This document shows positions 39,532 through 46,405 of a DNA stretch of 46,405 bases, one piece after another; position 1 is the stretch's first letter, and each line of letters begins with the position of its first letter. A program made the position numbers and the translations under genes. The stretch is from RGIG8748 sp045532255 (lineage in GTDB: Bacteria; Bacillota; Clostridia; UMGS1810): assembly GCA_045532255.1 (NCBI GenBank), contig JAZSFO010000008.1:1-46405 (forward strand), given 5' to 3'. The notes below the pieces were generated by a model that was not told where the DNA came from, did not search any database, and saw only the letters and a program-made list of their open reading frames with translations.

Positions 39532-41745
39532 ATGATTAAATCATATTATACTGTTACAGGAATGTCTTGTGCCGCCTGCTCTGCAAGTGTAGAAAAGGCA
39601 GTATCTTCACTGGACGGTGTAAATAATGCGTCTGTTAATCTTACATCAGGAAAGCTTGTTGTAGAATATGATGAAGACAAATTATGCGGTAAGGATATAG
39701 AGTTTGCAATCACCAGAATAGGCTTCGGAGTAAATATGGATAGTACAGACAGTAACATTATGCAGAAAAACCGCGAGCTTAGGCTAATGAAGAGAAGACT
39801 CATTTTGTCTGCTTGTTTTGCTGTTCCTTTGTTTTATGTCTCAATGGGACATATGATTGGTATGAGAGTTCCGTCATTTATGGAGCCGTCGGAATTTCCA
39901 TTTGTATATGCATTGGTTCAGCTTGTGCTTGCACTTGGTACAATGATTGCAGGATATAAATTTTATATCAGGGGTTTCAAAAATTTGTTTGTACTTAGAC
40001 CCAATATGGACAGCCTTGTTGCTGTCGGAACGGGAGCTGCGTTTGTATACGGCATAATTCTCATGGCAGATATGTTAAGGAACGGTACAAACCACGCCCA
40101 CAATCTTTATTTCGAGTCTGTAGGCGTTATAATAACCCTTATTCAGCTTGGTAAGTATCTGGAAAACCGCTCAAAATTAAGGACAAACGATGCGATAGTA
40201 AAGCTTATGGAGCTTGCACCGAAAAAAGCGACAGTAATAAAAGATGGTGTCAAAACCGAGGTCGATACTCAAAGCATCAAAGTCGGTGATGTAGTTGCTG
40301 TTCATCCCGGCGAAAAGATACCGGTTGACGGAATTGTATTAAATGGTACAACTACGGTAGACGAATCCATGCTTACGGGAGAAAGCATAGCCGTGTCCAA
40401 AGAGATTGGAGACAGGGTGTTTGCAGGATGCATAAATAAATATGGCTATATAGAGGTTTCCACCTCTGTTGAGTGCTCGGGTTCAGTAATTTCGCAGATT
40501 GTTGATATGGTTGAGGAAGCATCGGGTTCAAAACCCAGGATTGCACATCTTGCCGACAAGATTTGCTCTGTCTTTGTTCCGTGTGTTATTGGCTGTGCAC
40601 TTCTTACTGCGATTGTATGGATGCTTTTGGGCAGTGAGGCAGGATATGTTATTGACCGCTTTATAAGTGTGCTTGTGGTTGCTTGTCCCTGTGCTCTCGG
40701 ACTTGCTACGCCTACTGCAGTGATTGTAGCTGTCGGCAGAGCGGCAGGAGAGGGAATACTTGTTAAGGATGCTCAGGCTATGGAGCATCTCAGCGGGGTT
40801 GATACATTTGTTTTTGACAAAACAGGAACTCTTACAAAGGGGGAGCCTGCCATAACAGACCTTTATATTGCCGATGGCTTTGAAAAGGAACTTGTTCTTA
40901 AATATGCGATGAGTGCAGAAGCTGTTTCGGAGCATCCGCTGAGTGATGCAGTATATGAATATGCGCAGAATTCAGGTGCCGAGGAAATGCAGATACAGGA
41001 CTTCCGCGCAGTCGGCGGAATGGGAGTATATGCAAACATTGACGGCGACGAGGTTCTTCTCGGAAATGTCAGGTTTATGAAAGAAAATAATGTTTTGGGA
41101 AATTATGAAGAAATAGAGCAGAAATATATAATCGAAGGAAAAACATCAATAATAATGAGCATAAATTCCCGTGTTGCCGCTGTTTTTGCAGCGCAAGACA
41201 CCTTGAAGAACAGTGCAAAGGAAACAGTAGAAAAACTCGGTAAACATCACGAAACTGTACTTCTTACCGGTGATAATGCTTATGTTGCCAAGGCTATGTC
41301 AAAGGAACTTGGCATAAATCAATATGTGGCAGATGTGCTTCCCGGAGAAAAAGCCGAGAAAATTAAAGAGATAATATCAAAGGGGCATAAAACAGCCATG
41401 GTCGGTGACGGAATAAACGACAGCGTAGCTCTTGCTGTCTCCGATGTCGGAATTGCAGTCGGCTCGGGAACTCAGGTTGCGTTGGAGGCTGCCGATATTG
41501 TTATTATGAAGGATAACCTTAATGATATTGTAAAGGCAAAAAATATCAGTCTTGCCACAATCAAAAATATAAGGCAAAATCTGTTTTATGCATTTATATA
41601 CAATATAATATTGATACCCATTGCCGCAGGCGTGTTTTCGTTTGCAGGAATAACAATAAGTCCGATGCTTGGAGCGTCTGCAATGGCACTAAGCTCTGTA
41701 TCGGTAGTTCTTAATGCACTAAGACTTAAAAAAATAAAACTATAA
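39532..41745 (+). CDS. copA: Copper(I)-translocating P1B-type ATPase
   Basis: 737 residues. One N-terminal heavy-metal-binding domain has GMSCAACS (Cys13, Cys16). Eight membrane helices include the CPC metal site (Cys385-Pro-Cys387). DKTGTLT has the phosphorylated Asp429; SEHPL is the P1B His-Pro motif; GDGINDSVALAVSD is a slight variant of GDGINDAPALA. The C-terminal helices have YNIILIPIAAGVF and ALSSVSVVLNALRL, which fit Cu(I) specificity. It exports copper from the cytoplasm. No copper chaperone or CopY/CsoR regulator is adjacent. GAAAGG lies 9 nt before the ATG at 39532; a TTG at 39523 is the alternative. Confidence 0.93.
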   Translation: MIKSYYTVTGMSCAACSASVEKAVSSLDGVNNASVNLTSGKLVVEYDEDKLCGKDIEFAITRIGFGVNMDSTDSNIMQKNRELRLMKRRLILSACFAVPLFYVSMGHMIGMRVPSFMEPSEFPFVYALVQLVLALGTMIAGYKFYIRGFKNLFVLRPNMDSLVAVGTGAAFVYGIILMADMLRNGTNHAHNLYFESVGVIITLIQLGKYLENRSKLRTNDAIVKLMELAPKKATVIKDGVKTEVDTQSIKVGDVVAVHPGEKIPVDGIVLNGTTTVDESMLTGESIAVSKEIGDRVFAGCINKYGYIEVSTSVECSGSVISQIVDMVEEASGSKPRIAHLADKICSVFVPCVIGCALLTAIVWMLLGSEAGYVIDRFISVLVVACPCALGLATPTAVIVAVGRAAGEGILVKDAQAMEHLSGVDTFVFDKTGTLTKGEPAITDLYIADGFEKELVLKYAMSAEAVSEHPLSDAVYEYAQNSGAEEMQIQDFRAVGGMGVYANIDGDEVLLGNVRFMKENNVLGNYEEIEQKYIIEGKTSIIMSINSRVAAVFAAQDTLKNSAKETVEKLGKHHETVLLTGDNAYVAKAMSKELGINQYVADVLPGEKAEKIKEIISKGHKTAMVGDGINDSVALAVSDVGIAVGSGTQVALEAADIVIMKDNLNDIVKAKNISLATIKNIRQNLFYAFIYNIILIPIAAGVFSFAGITISPMLGASAMALSSVSVVLNALRLKKIKL

Positions 41746-41766
41746 TAAGCATGGAGATGAATTTTT

Positions 41767-42039
41767 ATGAAGAAAGCAATTGTAACAGTTGTAGGTAAGG
41801 ATACAGTCGGAATAATCCATTCCGTAAGCGGTGTACTTTCTGAAAATAAGGTAAATATTCTTGATATTTCCCAAACAATTCTTGACGGCATGTTTACAAT
41901 GATGATGATTGTAGATGTAGGAGGCGCAAGTGTAGAATTTGACAAGATTAATGGATTTCTTAAGGAGCTTGGAGATAAAATCGGCGTAGAAATCAAAATA
42001 CAGCTTGTTGATATATTTGAAGCAATGCACAGAATATGA
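41767..42039 (+). CDS. UPF0237 ACT-domain protein
   Basis: 90 residues forming a single ACT-type regulatory domain: AIVTVVGKDTVGIIHSVSGV at the N terminus and VNILDISQTILDGMFTMMM. ACT domains bind amino acids or other small ligands. It is encoded 17 nt before the UPF0210 protein; the two are a conserved pair across Firmicutes and Archaea, implying a shared role, but the pathway is unknown. GGAGATGA precedes the ATG. Confidence 0.92.
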   Translation: MKKAIVTVVGKDTVGIIHSVSGVLSENKVNILDISQTILDGMFTMMMIVDVGGASVEFDKINGFLKELGDKIGVEIKIQLVDIFEAMHRI

Positions 42040-42056
42040 CAGGGGAGTGATAGCAA

Positions 42057-43415
42057 ATGATTAACAGAGGAGAAGCGTACGAAACTCTTCATATGATTGA
42101 AAGTGAGCATCTTGATGTAAGAACAATCACAATGGGTATATCCCTTCTTGATTGTATAGACTCTTCGTCAGATAAGGCATGTACACGGATTTATGACAAG
42201 ATAACACAAAAGGCTCAAAACCTTGTTAAAACAGGTCAGGATATAGAAAAAGAATTTGGTATACCTATTATAAATAAGAGGATATCCGTAACACCTATAG
42301 CACTTGTAGCAGGTGCAAGCGAAGCGGATAACTATGTAAGGTTTGCAAAGGTTATGGATAAGGCAGCCAAGGAAGTCGGTGTCAATTTCATAGGCGGATT
42401 TTCGGCTTTGGTACAAAAAGGCTTTGCCAAGGGCGATGAAATACTTATTAAATCAATTCCTCAGGCACTTTCGGAAACAGATATTGTTTGCTCATCTGTC
42501 AATGTCGGAAGCACCAAGGCAGGAATAAATATGGATGCCGTAAGGCTTATGGGCAATGTAATCAAAGATTGTGCTGAGCTTACAAAGGACAGCGACGGCT
42601 TTGGATGTGCTAAGCTCGTTGTATTTGCAAATGCTGTTGAGGACAATCCCTTTATGGCAGGGGCATTTCACGGTGTCGGCGAGGCGGATTGTGTAATCAA
42701 TGTCGGTGTAAGCGGTCCGGGTGTTGTTAAGCATGCTTTAGAAAAGGTAAAGGGTCAGGACTTTGGTGTTGTAGCCGAGACTATCAAGAAGACCGCGTTT
42801 AAGGTAACCAGAATGGGACAGCTTGTTGCCCATGAAGCATCAAAAAGACTTGGTGTTCCCTTTGGTATAGTAGACCTGTCTCTTGCACCTACGCCTGCGG
42901 TTGGCGACAGCGTTGCATATATATTAGAAGAAATGGGTCTGGAAAAGTGCGGAACACACGGTACAACTGCGGCACTTGCTCTTCTTAACGATGCCGTAAA
43001 GAAAGGCGGAGTGTTTGCATCATCTTCGGTAGGCGGTCTCAGCGGAGCATTTATACCCGTAAGCGAAGATGCAGGAATGATATCTGCCGCATCCATCGGC
43101 GCTCTGAGTCTTGACAAGCTTGAAGCAATGACATGTGTGTGCTCTGTGGGTCTTGATATGATTGTAATACCCGGAGACACATCTGCATCCACCATATCGG
43201 CAATCATAGCCGATGAAGCGGCGATAGGAATGATAAATAACAAGACTACCGCTGTAAGAATAATCCCCGCACCCGGCAAAAAAGTCGGAGATGTAGTGGA
43301 ATTCGGCGGACTTCTCGGAACAGGACCCGTTATGAGTGTCAATGGTTTTTCCAGTGAGGAATTTATTGCCCGCGGAGGAAGAATACCTGCACCGATACAT
43401 AGTTTGAGGAACTAA
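42057..43415 (+). CDS. UPF0210 (DUF711, PFL-related) protein
   Basis: 452 residues of the UPF0210/DUF711 family, structurally related to the glycyl-radical-enzyme barrel fold but lacking a visible glycyl-radical loop. Signatures: EHLDVRTITMGISLLDC, IINKRISVTPIALVAG, CSSVNVGSTKAGINMDAVR, NPFMAGAFHGVGEADCVINVGVSGPG and SLAPTPAVGDSVA. The biochemical role is unknown. AGGGGAG is the ribosome site. Its upstream ACT protein is its constant partner. The stop codon is 1 nt before the next ATG, indicating tight coupling to the Toprim gene. Confidence 0.93.
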   Translation: MINRGEAYETLHMIESEHLDVRTITMGISLLDCIDSSSDKACTRIYDKITQKAQNLVKTGQDIEKEFGIPIINKRISVTPIALVAGASEADNYVRFAKVMDKAAKEVGVNFIGGFSALVQKGFAKGDEILIKSIPQALSETDIVCSSVNVGSTKAGINMDAVRLMGNVIKDCAELTKDSDGFGCAKLVVFANAVEDNPFMAGAFHGVGEADCVINVGVSGPGVVKHALEKVKGQDFGVVAETIKKTAFKVTRMGQLVAHEASKRLGVPFGIVDLSLAPTPAVGDSVAYILEEMGLEKCGTHGTTAALALLNDAVKKGGVFASSSVGGLSGAFIPVSEDAGMISAASIGALSLDKLEAMTCVCSVGLDMIVIPGDTSASTISAIIADEAAIGMINNKTTAVRIIPAPGKKVGDVVEFGGLLGTGPVMSVNGFSSEEFIARGGRIPAPIHSLRN

Positions 43416-43416
43416 T

Positions 43417-44004
43417 ATGAAGAAAATTAAGGAAGTAATAATAGTAGAGGGTAATTATGACAAGTCCAAGCTTTTGACACTTGTTGATGCAACGATTGTT
43501 GTAACAGATGGTTTTTTGATATTCAAGGATCGTAAAAAGTGCGATATGATAAAGAAGCTTGCCCAAAGAGACGGTGCAATAATATTTACCGACAGCGACA
43601 GTGCAGGCTTCAAAATACGCAACTATCTCAAAAATGTTTTAAGAGACTATGTAGTAAAGCATGCCTATATTCCTGATATAATAGGTAAGGAAAAAAGAAA
43701 AAACCATTCATCAAAAGAGGGTTTTCTCGGTGTGGAAGGAGTAGGGGATGATATAATCCTTAAGGCATTAGAGGAAGCAGGATATGAGGAAATACATTCC
43801 GATACACAAAAACTGGTTACAAAAACGGATTTTTTCAGAGATGGTCTTACAGGCTCAGATGACAGCAATCAAAAAAGGGAAATGCTGAAAAAACACCTTG
43901 GTCTTCCAAAGCACCTATCCGCCAATATGATGATAGATGTTATTAACAGGATTTATGGGTATGATGAGTACGAAAAAATCATAAAAGAGCTTTTTGAAAT
44001 ATAA
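43417..44004 (+). CDS. RNase M5-like Toprim protein (DUF4093-type)
   Basis: 195 residues. The Toprim domain has VIIVEGNYDKSKL (conserved Glu), VTDGF, and IIFTDSDSAGFKIRNYL (DxD metal site); GKEKRKNHSSKEGFLGVEGVG is the insert/hinge typical of RNase M5. The C-terminal ~80 residues fit a DUF4093-type domain. RNase M5 matures 5S rRNA in Firmicutes. This protein differs from canonical RnmV in sequence and is not beside rsmA/ksgA, so it may be a paralogue with another structured-RNA substrate. It is translated 1 nt after UPF0210. It ends before a terminator at 44100. Confidence 0.75.
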   Translation: MKKIKEVIIVEGNYDKSKLLTLVDATIVVTDGFLIFKDRKKCDMIKKLAQRDGAIIFTDSDSAGFKIRNYLKNVLRDYVVKHAYIPDIIGKEKRKNHSSKEGFLGVEGVGDDIILKALEEAGYEEIHSDTQKLVTKTDFFRDGLTGSDDSNQKREMLKKHLGLPKHLSANMMIDVINRIYGYDEYEKIIKELFEI

Positions 44005-44099
44005 AATATACCGAGTTTCTACTATTATATATAGTATATATTATTTTTCGACATAAATACAATCTGAAATTTAATTGTATTTATAGCTTAAACTATAGC

Positions 44100-44138
44100 A
44101 AAAAAGGCTTTATTCCAAGAGAATAGAGCCTTTTTTGT
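44100..44138 (+). terminator. Strong terminator after the Toprim gene
   Basis: AAAAAAGGCTTTATTC (44100-44115) pairs with GAATAGAGCCTTTTTT (44121-44136), one G-T wobble, 5-nt loop. Confidence 0.9.
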
Positions 44139-44554
44139 ATGTCAAAACTATCTCGGACGGATAATTTTTAATGGTTTTTAAGTTTACATAACAAATAATA
44201 TGTTGAACTAGCGCGTGTGATCAGGCACTATCTATGTGTCGTGCAAGACACATTTCGTATTTCTTAAATTATTTTTAACATATTTTTTGTGCGATAATAC
44301 TATATATAGTTTAGTATAAGGGGGTGAATACTACATATCGTTTGCCGAAAGGGGTAAAATTTGTTTAATGTGCACAAAATAATTTGAAGTTGTAATATTT
44401 TTGTAATTTTAGGTTAATATATCTACCAACCCTTGACATTACTGCGTTTGAGGCAAGGCAGGGTCTTTTTGATATCAAAACATTGCCCGTATTGTATTCG
44501 TCAAAAATCGTTTTGTTTTTTGTGTAATGTGCACAACGAAAAATGAAAGGAAAT
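44139..44554 (+). other. Long AT-rich leader region with repeats and a hairpin, no gene
   Basis: This region of about 415 nt has no convincing gene. It holds a GGGGGTGAAT..GCCGAAAGGGG tract (44320-44355) and two exact copies of TAATGTGCACAA (44366-44377 and 44525-44536). It also has a hairpin-like stretch ACCCT...AGGGT followed by TTTTT (about 44430-44480). The arrangement could be a riboswitch-like leader or a regulator-binding region for the cell-wall gene downstream. Confidence 0.45.
44366..44536 (+). repeat. Two copies of TAATGTGCACAA
   Basis: Exact 12-nt copies at 44366-44377 and 44525-44536, each containing the palindrome TGTGCACA, 159 bp apart, the second just 18 nt before the -35 box of the 3D-domain gene. 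Confidence 0.7.
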
Positions 44555-44583
44555 TTGACAAAAAAGATTTTATGCCATAAAAT
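44555..44583 (+). promoter_or_regulatory. Promoter of the G5/3D-domain gene
   Basis: TTGACA at 44555-44560, 17-nt spacer, TAAAAT at 44578-44583. It lies inside a possible upstream extension of the reading frame (ATG at 44543), which supports the later start at 44621. Confidence 0.75.
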
Positions 44584-44620
44584 GAACCACGAACGCAAAA
44601 AGTCTATTAAGGAGGAAATT

Positions 44621-45739
44621 ATGTTTTCAGATTGTTTTTTGAAATTAAAACTTAAAATCTCTTTATCTGAGCATAAACATCGCCGTGATAGAAATATTTA
44701 TGATGTGTTTAAGAGAGTGATCAGAATCCGCAAAGGAGTTGCCGCGGTATTTGCTTTGCTTTTCTCATTTACTGTAACAGTATCTTACGCTTCTCCGCAG
44801 TATTATGATGTGGCAATAGTAGACGGTGACAATCTTTATGATTTTGTATCGCCCGGAACAACGGTCGAAGAGCTTCTGGAGAAATCCGGAGTTGAGCTTG
44901 CAGAGTATGATATTGTGTCTCCCGAACTTGGAAGTTACATTTCTTCATCTCAGACAGTTGTTATCCAAAGAGTTAAAAAGGTTTCCGTAACAATCGGCGG
45001 AGAGACAAAGGATTATTTCACAACAAAGAATACAGTTGGGGAATTTCTTGAGGAAAAAGGTATTGACATCAACTATCATGATATAATCAATCTTCCCTCT
45101 GATACGGTACTGGATATTGACAATAATCTGGAGATAGTAAGAGTAGTAAGGAGGATAGTTAAGGTAGAAACGGAAATTCCGTTTGATACCAAGACAATAT
45201 CCGACACATCAATGAGTATTTCAGACAGCAAAATCGTTACACCCGGTGTTAACGGTATTGACTGTGAAACATATGAGGTTCTTATGCATGACGGTGTAGA
45301 AATAAGCAGAGAGCTTGTTTCTAAGGAGCGCACAAGAGAACCTGTCGCTCAGGTAAAAGCAGTAGGTGCTGCTGCGGGAGGTACAAGACTTCTCGAGAAG
45401 GCAGATGACTTCAGTTATTCAAAAGTCATCACATGTAACGCTACTGCATATGACCTTTCATTCCAGAGCTGTGGAAAATGGCCCGGCGATCCCGCATACG
45501 GAATAACAGCATCAGGTACACGCGCAAAGTACGGTACGGTTGCTGTAGACCCGAGGGTTATTCCGCTTGGAACAAGAATGTACATCGAATCTGCAGACGG
45601 CAGTTTTGTGTACGGATACTGTGTGGCAGAAGACACAGGCGGTGCAATTAAGGGTAACAAGGTTGACTTGTTCTTTAATTCATATTCTGAGTGCATGCAG
45701 TTTGGAAGAAGAAATGTAAATGTTTACATTCTTGACTAA
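44621..45739 (+). CDS. Secreted cell-wall protein with DUF348, G5 and 3D domains (RpfB/YabE-like)
   Basis: 372 residues. After a basic N terminus, a hydrophobic helix at ~42-60 (VAAVFALLFSFTVTVSYA) serves as signal or anchor. Two DUF348 repeats (~62-170; TVEELLEKSGVE and TVGEFLEEKGID) are followed by a G5 domain (~175-255). The C-terminal 3D domain (~268-372) has VITCNATAYD, GITASGTRAKYGTVAVDPRV and AEDTGGAIKGNKVDLFF, with the three conserved Asp. 3D domains are lytic-transglycosylase-like (MltA-type) folds, so the protein probably remodels peptidoglycan, for example at spore germination or growth. AAGGAGG 5 nt before the ATG at 44621 decides the start. Its stop overlaps the ylbJ-like gene. 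Confidence 0.9.
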   Translation: MFSDCFLKLKLKISLSEHKHRRDRNIYDVFKRVIRIRKGVAAVFALLFSFTVTVSYASPQYYDVAIVDGDNLYDFVSPGTTVEELLEKSGVELAEYDIVSPELGSYISSSQTVVIQRVKKVSVTIGGETKDYFTTKNTVGEFLEEKGIDINYHDIINLPSDTVLDIDNNLEIVRVVRRIVKVETEIPFDTKTISDTSMSISDSKIVTPGVNGIDCETYEVLMHDGVEISRELVSKERTREPVAQVKAVGAAAGGTRLLEKADDFSYSKVITCNATAYDLSFQSCGKWPGDPAYGITASGTRAKYGTVAVDPRVIPLGTRMYIESADGSFVYGYCVAEDTGGAIKGNKVDLFFNSYSECMQFGRRNVNVYILD

Positions 45740-46405
45740 ATAGTTTTTTTGAAGAGGGGAGATTTCCTGTATGGAGGTTTCCTCTCTTTTTTCATGTAAG
45801 GAATAAGGAGGGCCAGGATGGCAAACAGACAAAGCAAAAGCCATTTGTCTTCTATGAGAACAAGGGCAAGCGCATCTTTATGAAATATTGCAGTATATGC
45901 CGATATAGCTGACAGGGTTCCCATCAGAAATCTTGTAATATAATATTTTTTCATATTGAGACCAAGAGGCGAGACGATACTCTTTACCTGCATATGTACA
46001 GAAAGACCTGACCACCCGAGAGCAAACGATGATGCTACGATTTTTTGAGGCAGTGTCGGGAGCTTTGATGAGATGTAATTTATACCGCAGGTAACCTCGG
46101 TAAATGATGCCACAACACAAGAGGGGGCAGACGGAAGAATGTTTATAAGGGGTTCAAGAATTGAATTTACTACACCGAAGAACACAACAAATCCGCATAC
46201 CTTAAGAATAGAAAATACACTGTCGCATATAGCGGTTGTAAGTGTTTTTCTTTGTGCTATGCAGGATGGAGTTTTGAGTGCAGAGCTGTAGTTTGTACCC
46301 CTTAGAAGAACTCCTGCAATAAATGACGATACTAGCTGAATGATATACAGAATAACACCCGCCTTTGGAGAATGGAGTATTCCTATACCTACAGCACCTA
46401 TTACA
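45736..46405 (-). CDS. YlbJ-like sporulation integral membrane protein, C-terminal part (cut by window edge)
   Basis: The minus-strand frame is open from the right edge to TAG at 45738-45736, about 223 codons. It contains several membrane helices and the nucleoside-recognition (gate) domain pattern of YlbJ/SpmA-type proteins: VIGAVGIGILHSPKAGVILY at the visible start, then KVCGFVVFFGVVNSILEP, SFTEVTCGINYIS and FALGWSGLSVHMQVKSIVSP, followed by a short basic tail. YlbJ is needed for sporulation in Bacillus; the transported solute is unknown. The N terminus lies outside the window. Its stop codon overlaps the stop of the convergent 3D-domain gene. Confidence 0.8.
   Translation of the reverse strand, partial: VIGAVGIGILHSPKAGVILYIIQLVSSFIAGVLLRGTNYSSALKTPSCIAQRKTLTTAICDSVFSILKVCGFVVFFGVVNSILEPLINILPSAPSCVVASFTEVTCGINYISSKLPTLPQKIVASSFALGWSGLSVHMQVKSIVSPLGLNMKKYYITRFLMGTLSAISAYTAIFHKDALALVLIEDKWLLLCLFAILALLIPYMKKERKPPYRKSPLFKKTI
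45751..45792 (+). terminator. Terminator of the 3D-domain gene
   Basis: A 14-17 bp stem with several G-T wobbles: arm GAGGGGAGATTTCC (45754-45767), 5-nt loop, arm GGAGGTTTCCTCTC (45773-45786), then TTTTTT. It lies inside the coding end of the ylbJ-like gene on the other strand. Confidence 0.85.

Noticed and set aside
44327..44371. Possible 14-residue leader peptide (GTG start)
   Set aside because: The purine-rich tract directly touches the GTG, leaving no spacing for a ribosome; no other support.
44543..44620. Upstream ATG start of the 3D-domain gene
   Set aside because: A good promoter lies inside this extension and AAGGAGG precedes the ATG at 44621.
1..46405. CRISPR array, prophage, insertion sequence or integrative element
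   Set aside because: No regularly spaced repeats, transposase, integrase or phage structural genes are visible on either strand.

Overview
The window looks like a chromosomal segment of an AT-rich, low-GC Gram-positive, spore-forming anaerobe of the class Clostridia. The support is: consensus sigma-A promoters (TTGACA, 17 nt, TATAAT) before many genes, strong GGAGG ribosome binding sites, the long Bacillus-type SRP RNA next to dnaX, sporulation-family genes (YtxC-like, YlbJ-like), S-layer homology (SLH) proteins, and a probable Re-citrate synthase. I cannot name the species. No phage, insertion sequence or CRISPR array is visible.

Layout. 1-914 (-): 5' part of ileS. 1131-2051: FliB/YkgJ-type Cys-cluster protein; then tRNA-Thr(CGU) on the minus strand and a DUF3048 lipoprotein. 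3574-8782: cysteine synthase, M42 aminopeptidase, GME-fold protein, YtxC-like protein and a B12-binding radical SAM enzyme. 8885-10909: LTA-synthase-type sulfatase with an extra IPT/TIG domain, facing a tiny Asn-rich gene (10980-11087, -) that is too short for most gene callers. 11311-14395: a three-gene, split form of the 2-hydroxyacyl-CoA dehydratase activase/DUF2229 family. 14501-15034: DUF6512-like membrane protein.

15217-20369 is a compact metabolic operon: Re-citrate synthase-like enzyme, FCD-type GntR regulator, aconitase, isocitrate dehydrogenase. Together these would carry oxaloacetate plus acetyl-CoA to 2-oxoglutarate, and a palindrome abutting the -10 box suggests autoregulation by the GntR protein. 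20470-21960 is a decaying accessory stretch with a Phd/YefM antitoxin remnant, a CPBP protease and a clear DUF975 pseudogene. 21961-27834 is the most unusual part: a lipoprotein, an SLH protein fused to a PstS-like binding domain, and a BlaI repressor (with two operator-like palindromes at its promoter) followed by a BlaR1-type M56 metalloprotease. That protease carries a copper-amine-oxidase-like stalk and an M23 endopeptidase in place of the usual beta-lactam sensor. A second SLH protein closes the operon. I propose this as a candidate cell-envelope sensing cassette.

27995-33045: topoisomerase III, hemolysin III/PAQR protein, GIY-YIG protein, cardiolipin synthase and a small convergent DUF6514-like gene. 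33287-35222: SRP RNA and dnaX. 35304-38660: hom-thrB-lysC threonine operon. 38758-44004: rlmB, a Cu(I) ATPase, the UPF0237 ACT/UPF0210 pair and an RNase M5-like Toprim protein. 44621-45739: G5/3D-domain cell-wall protein behind a long structured leader, convergent with the 3' part of a ylbJ-like gene that runs off the right edge.
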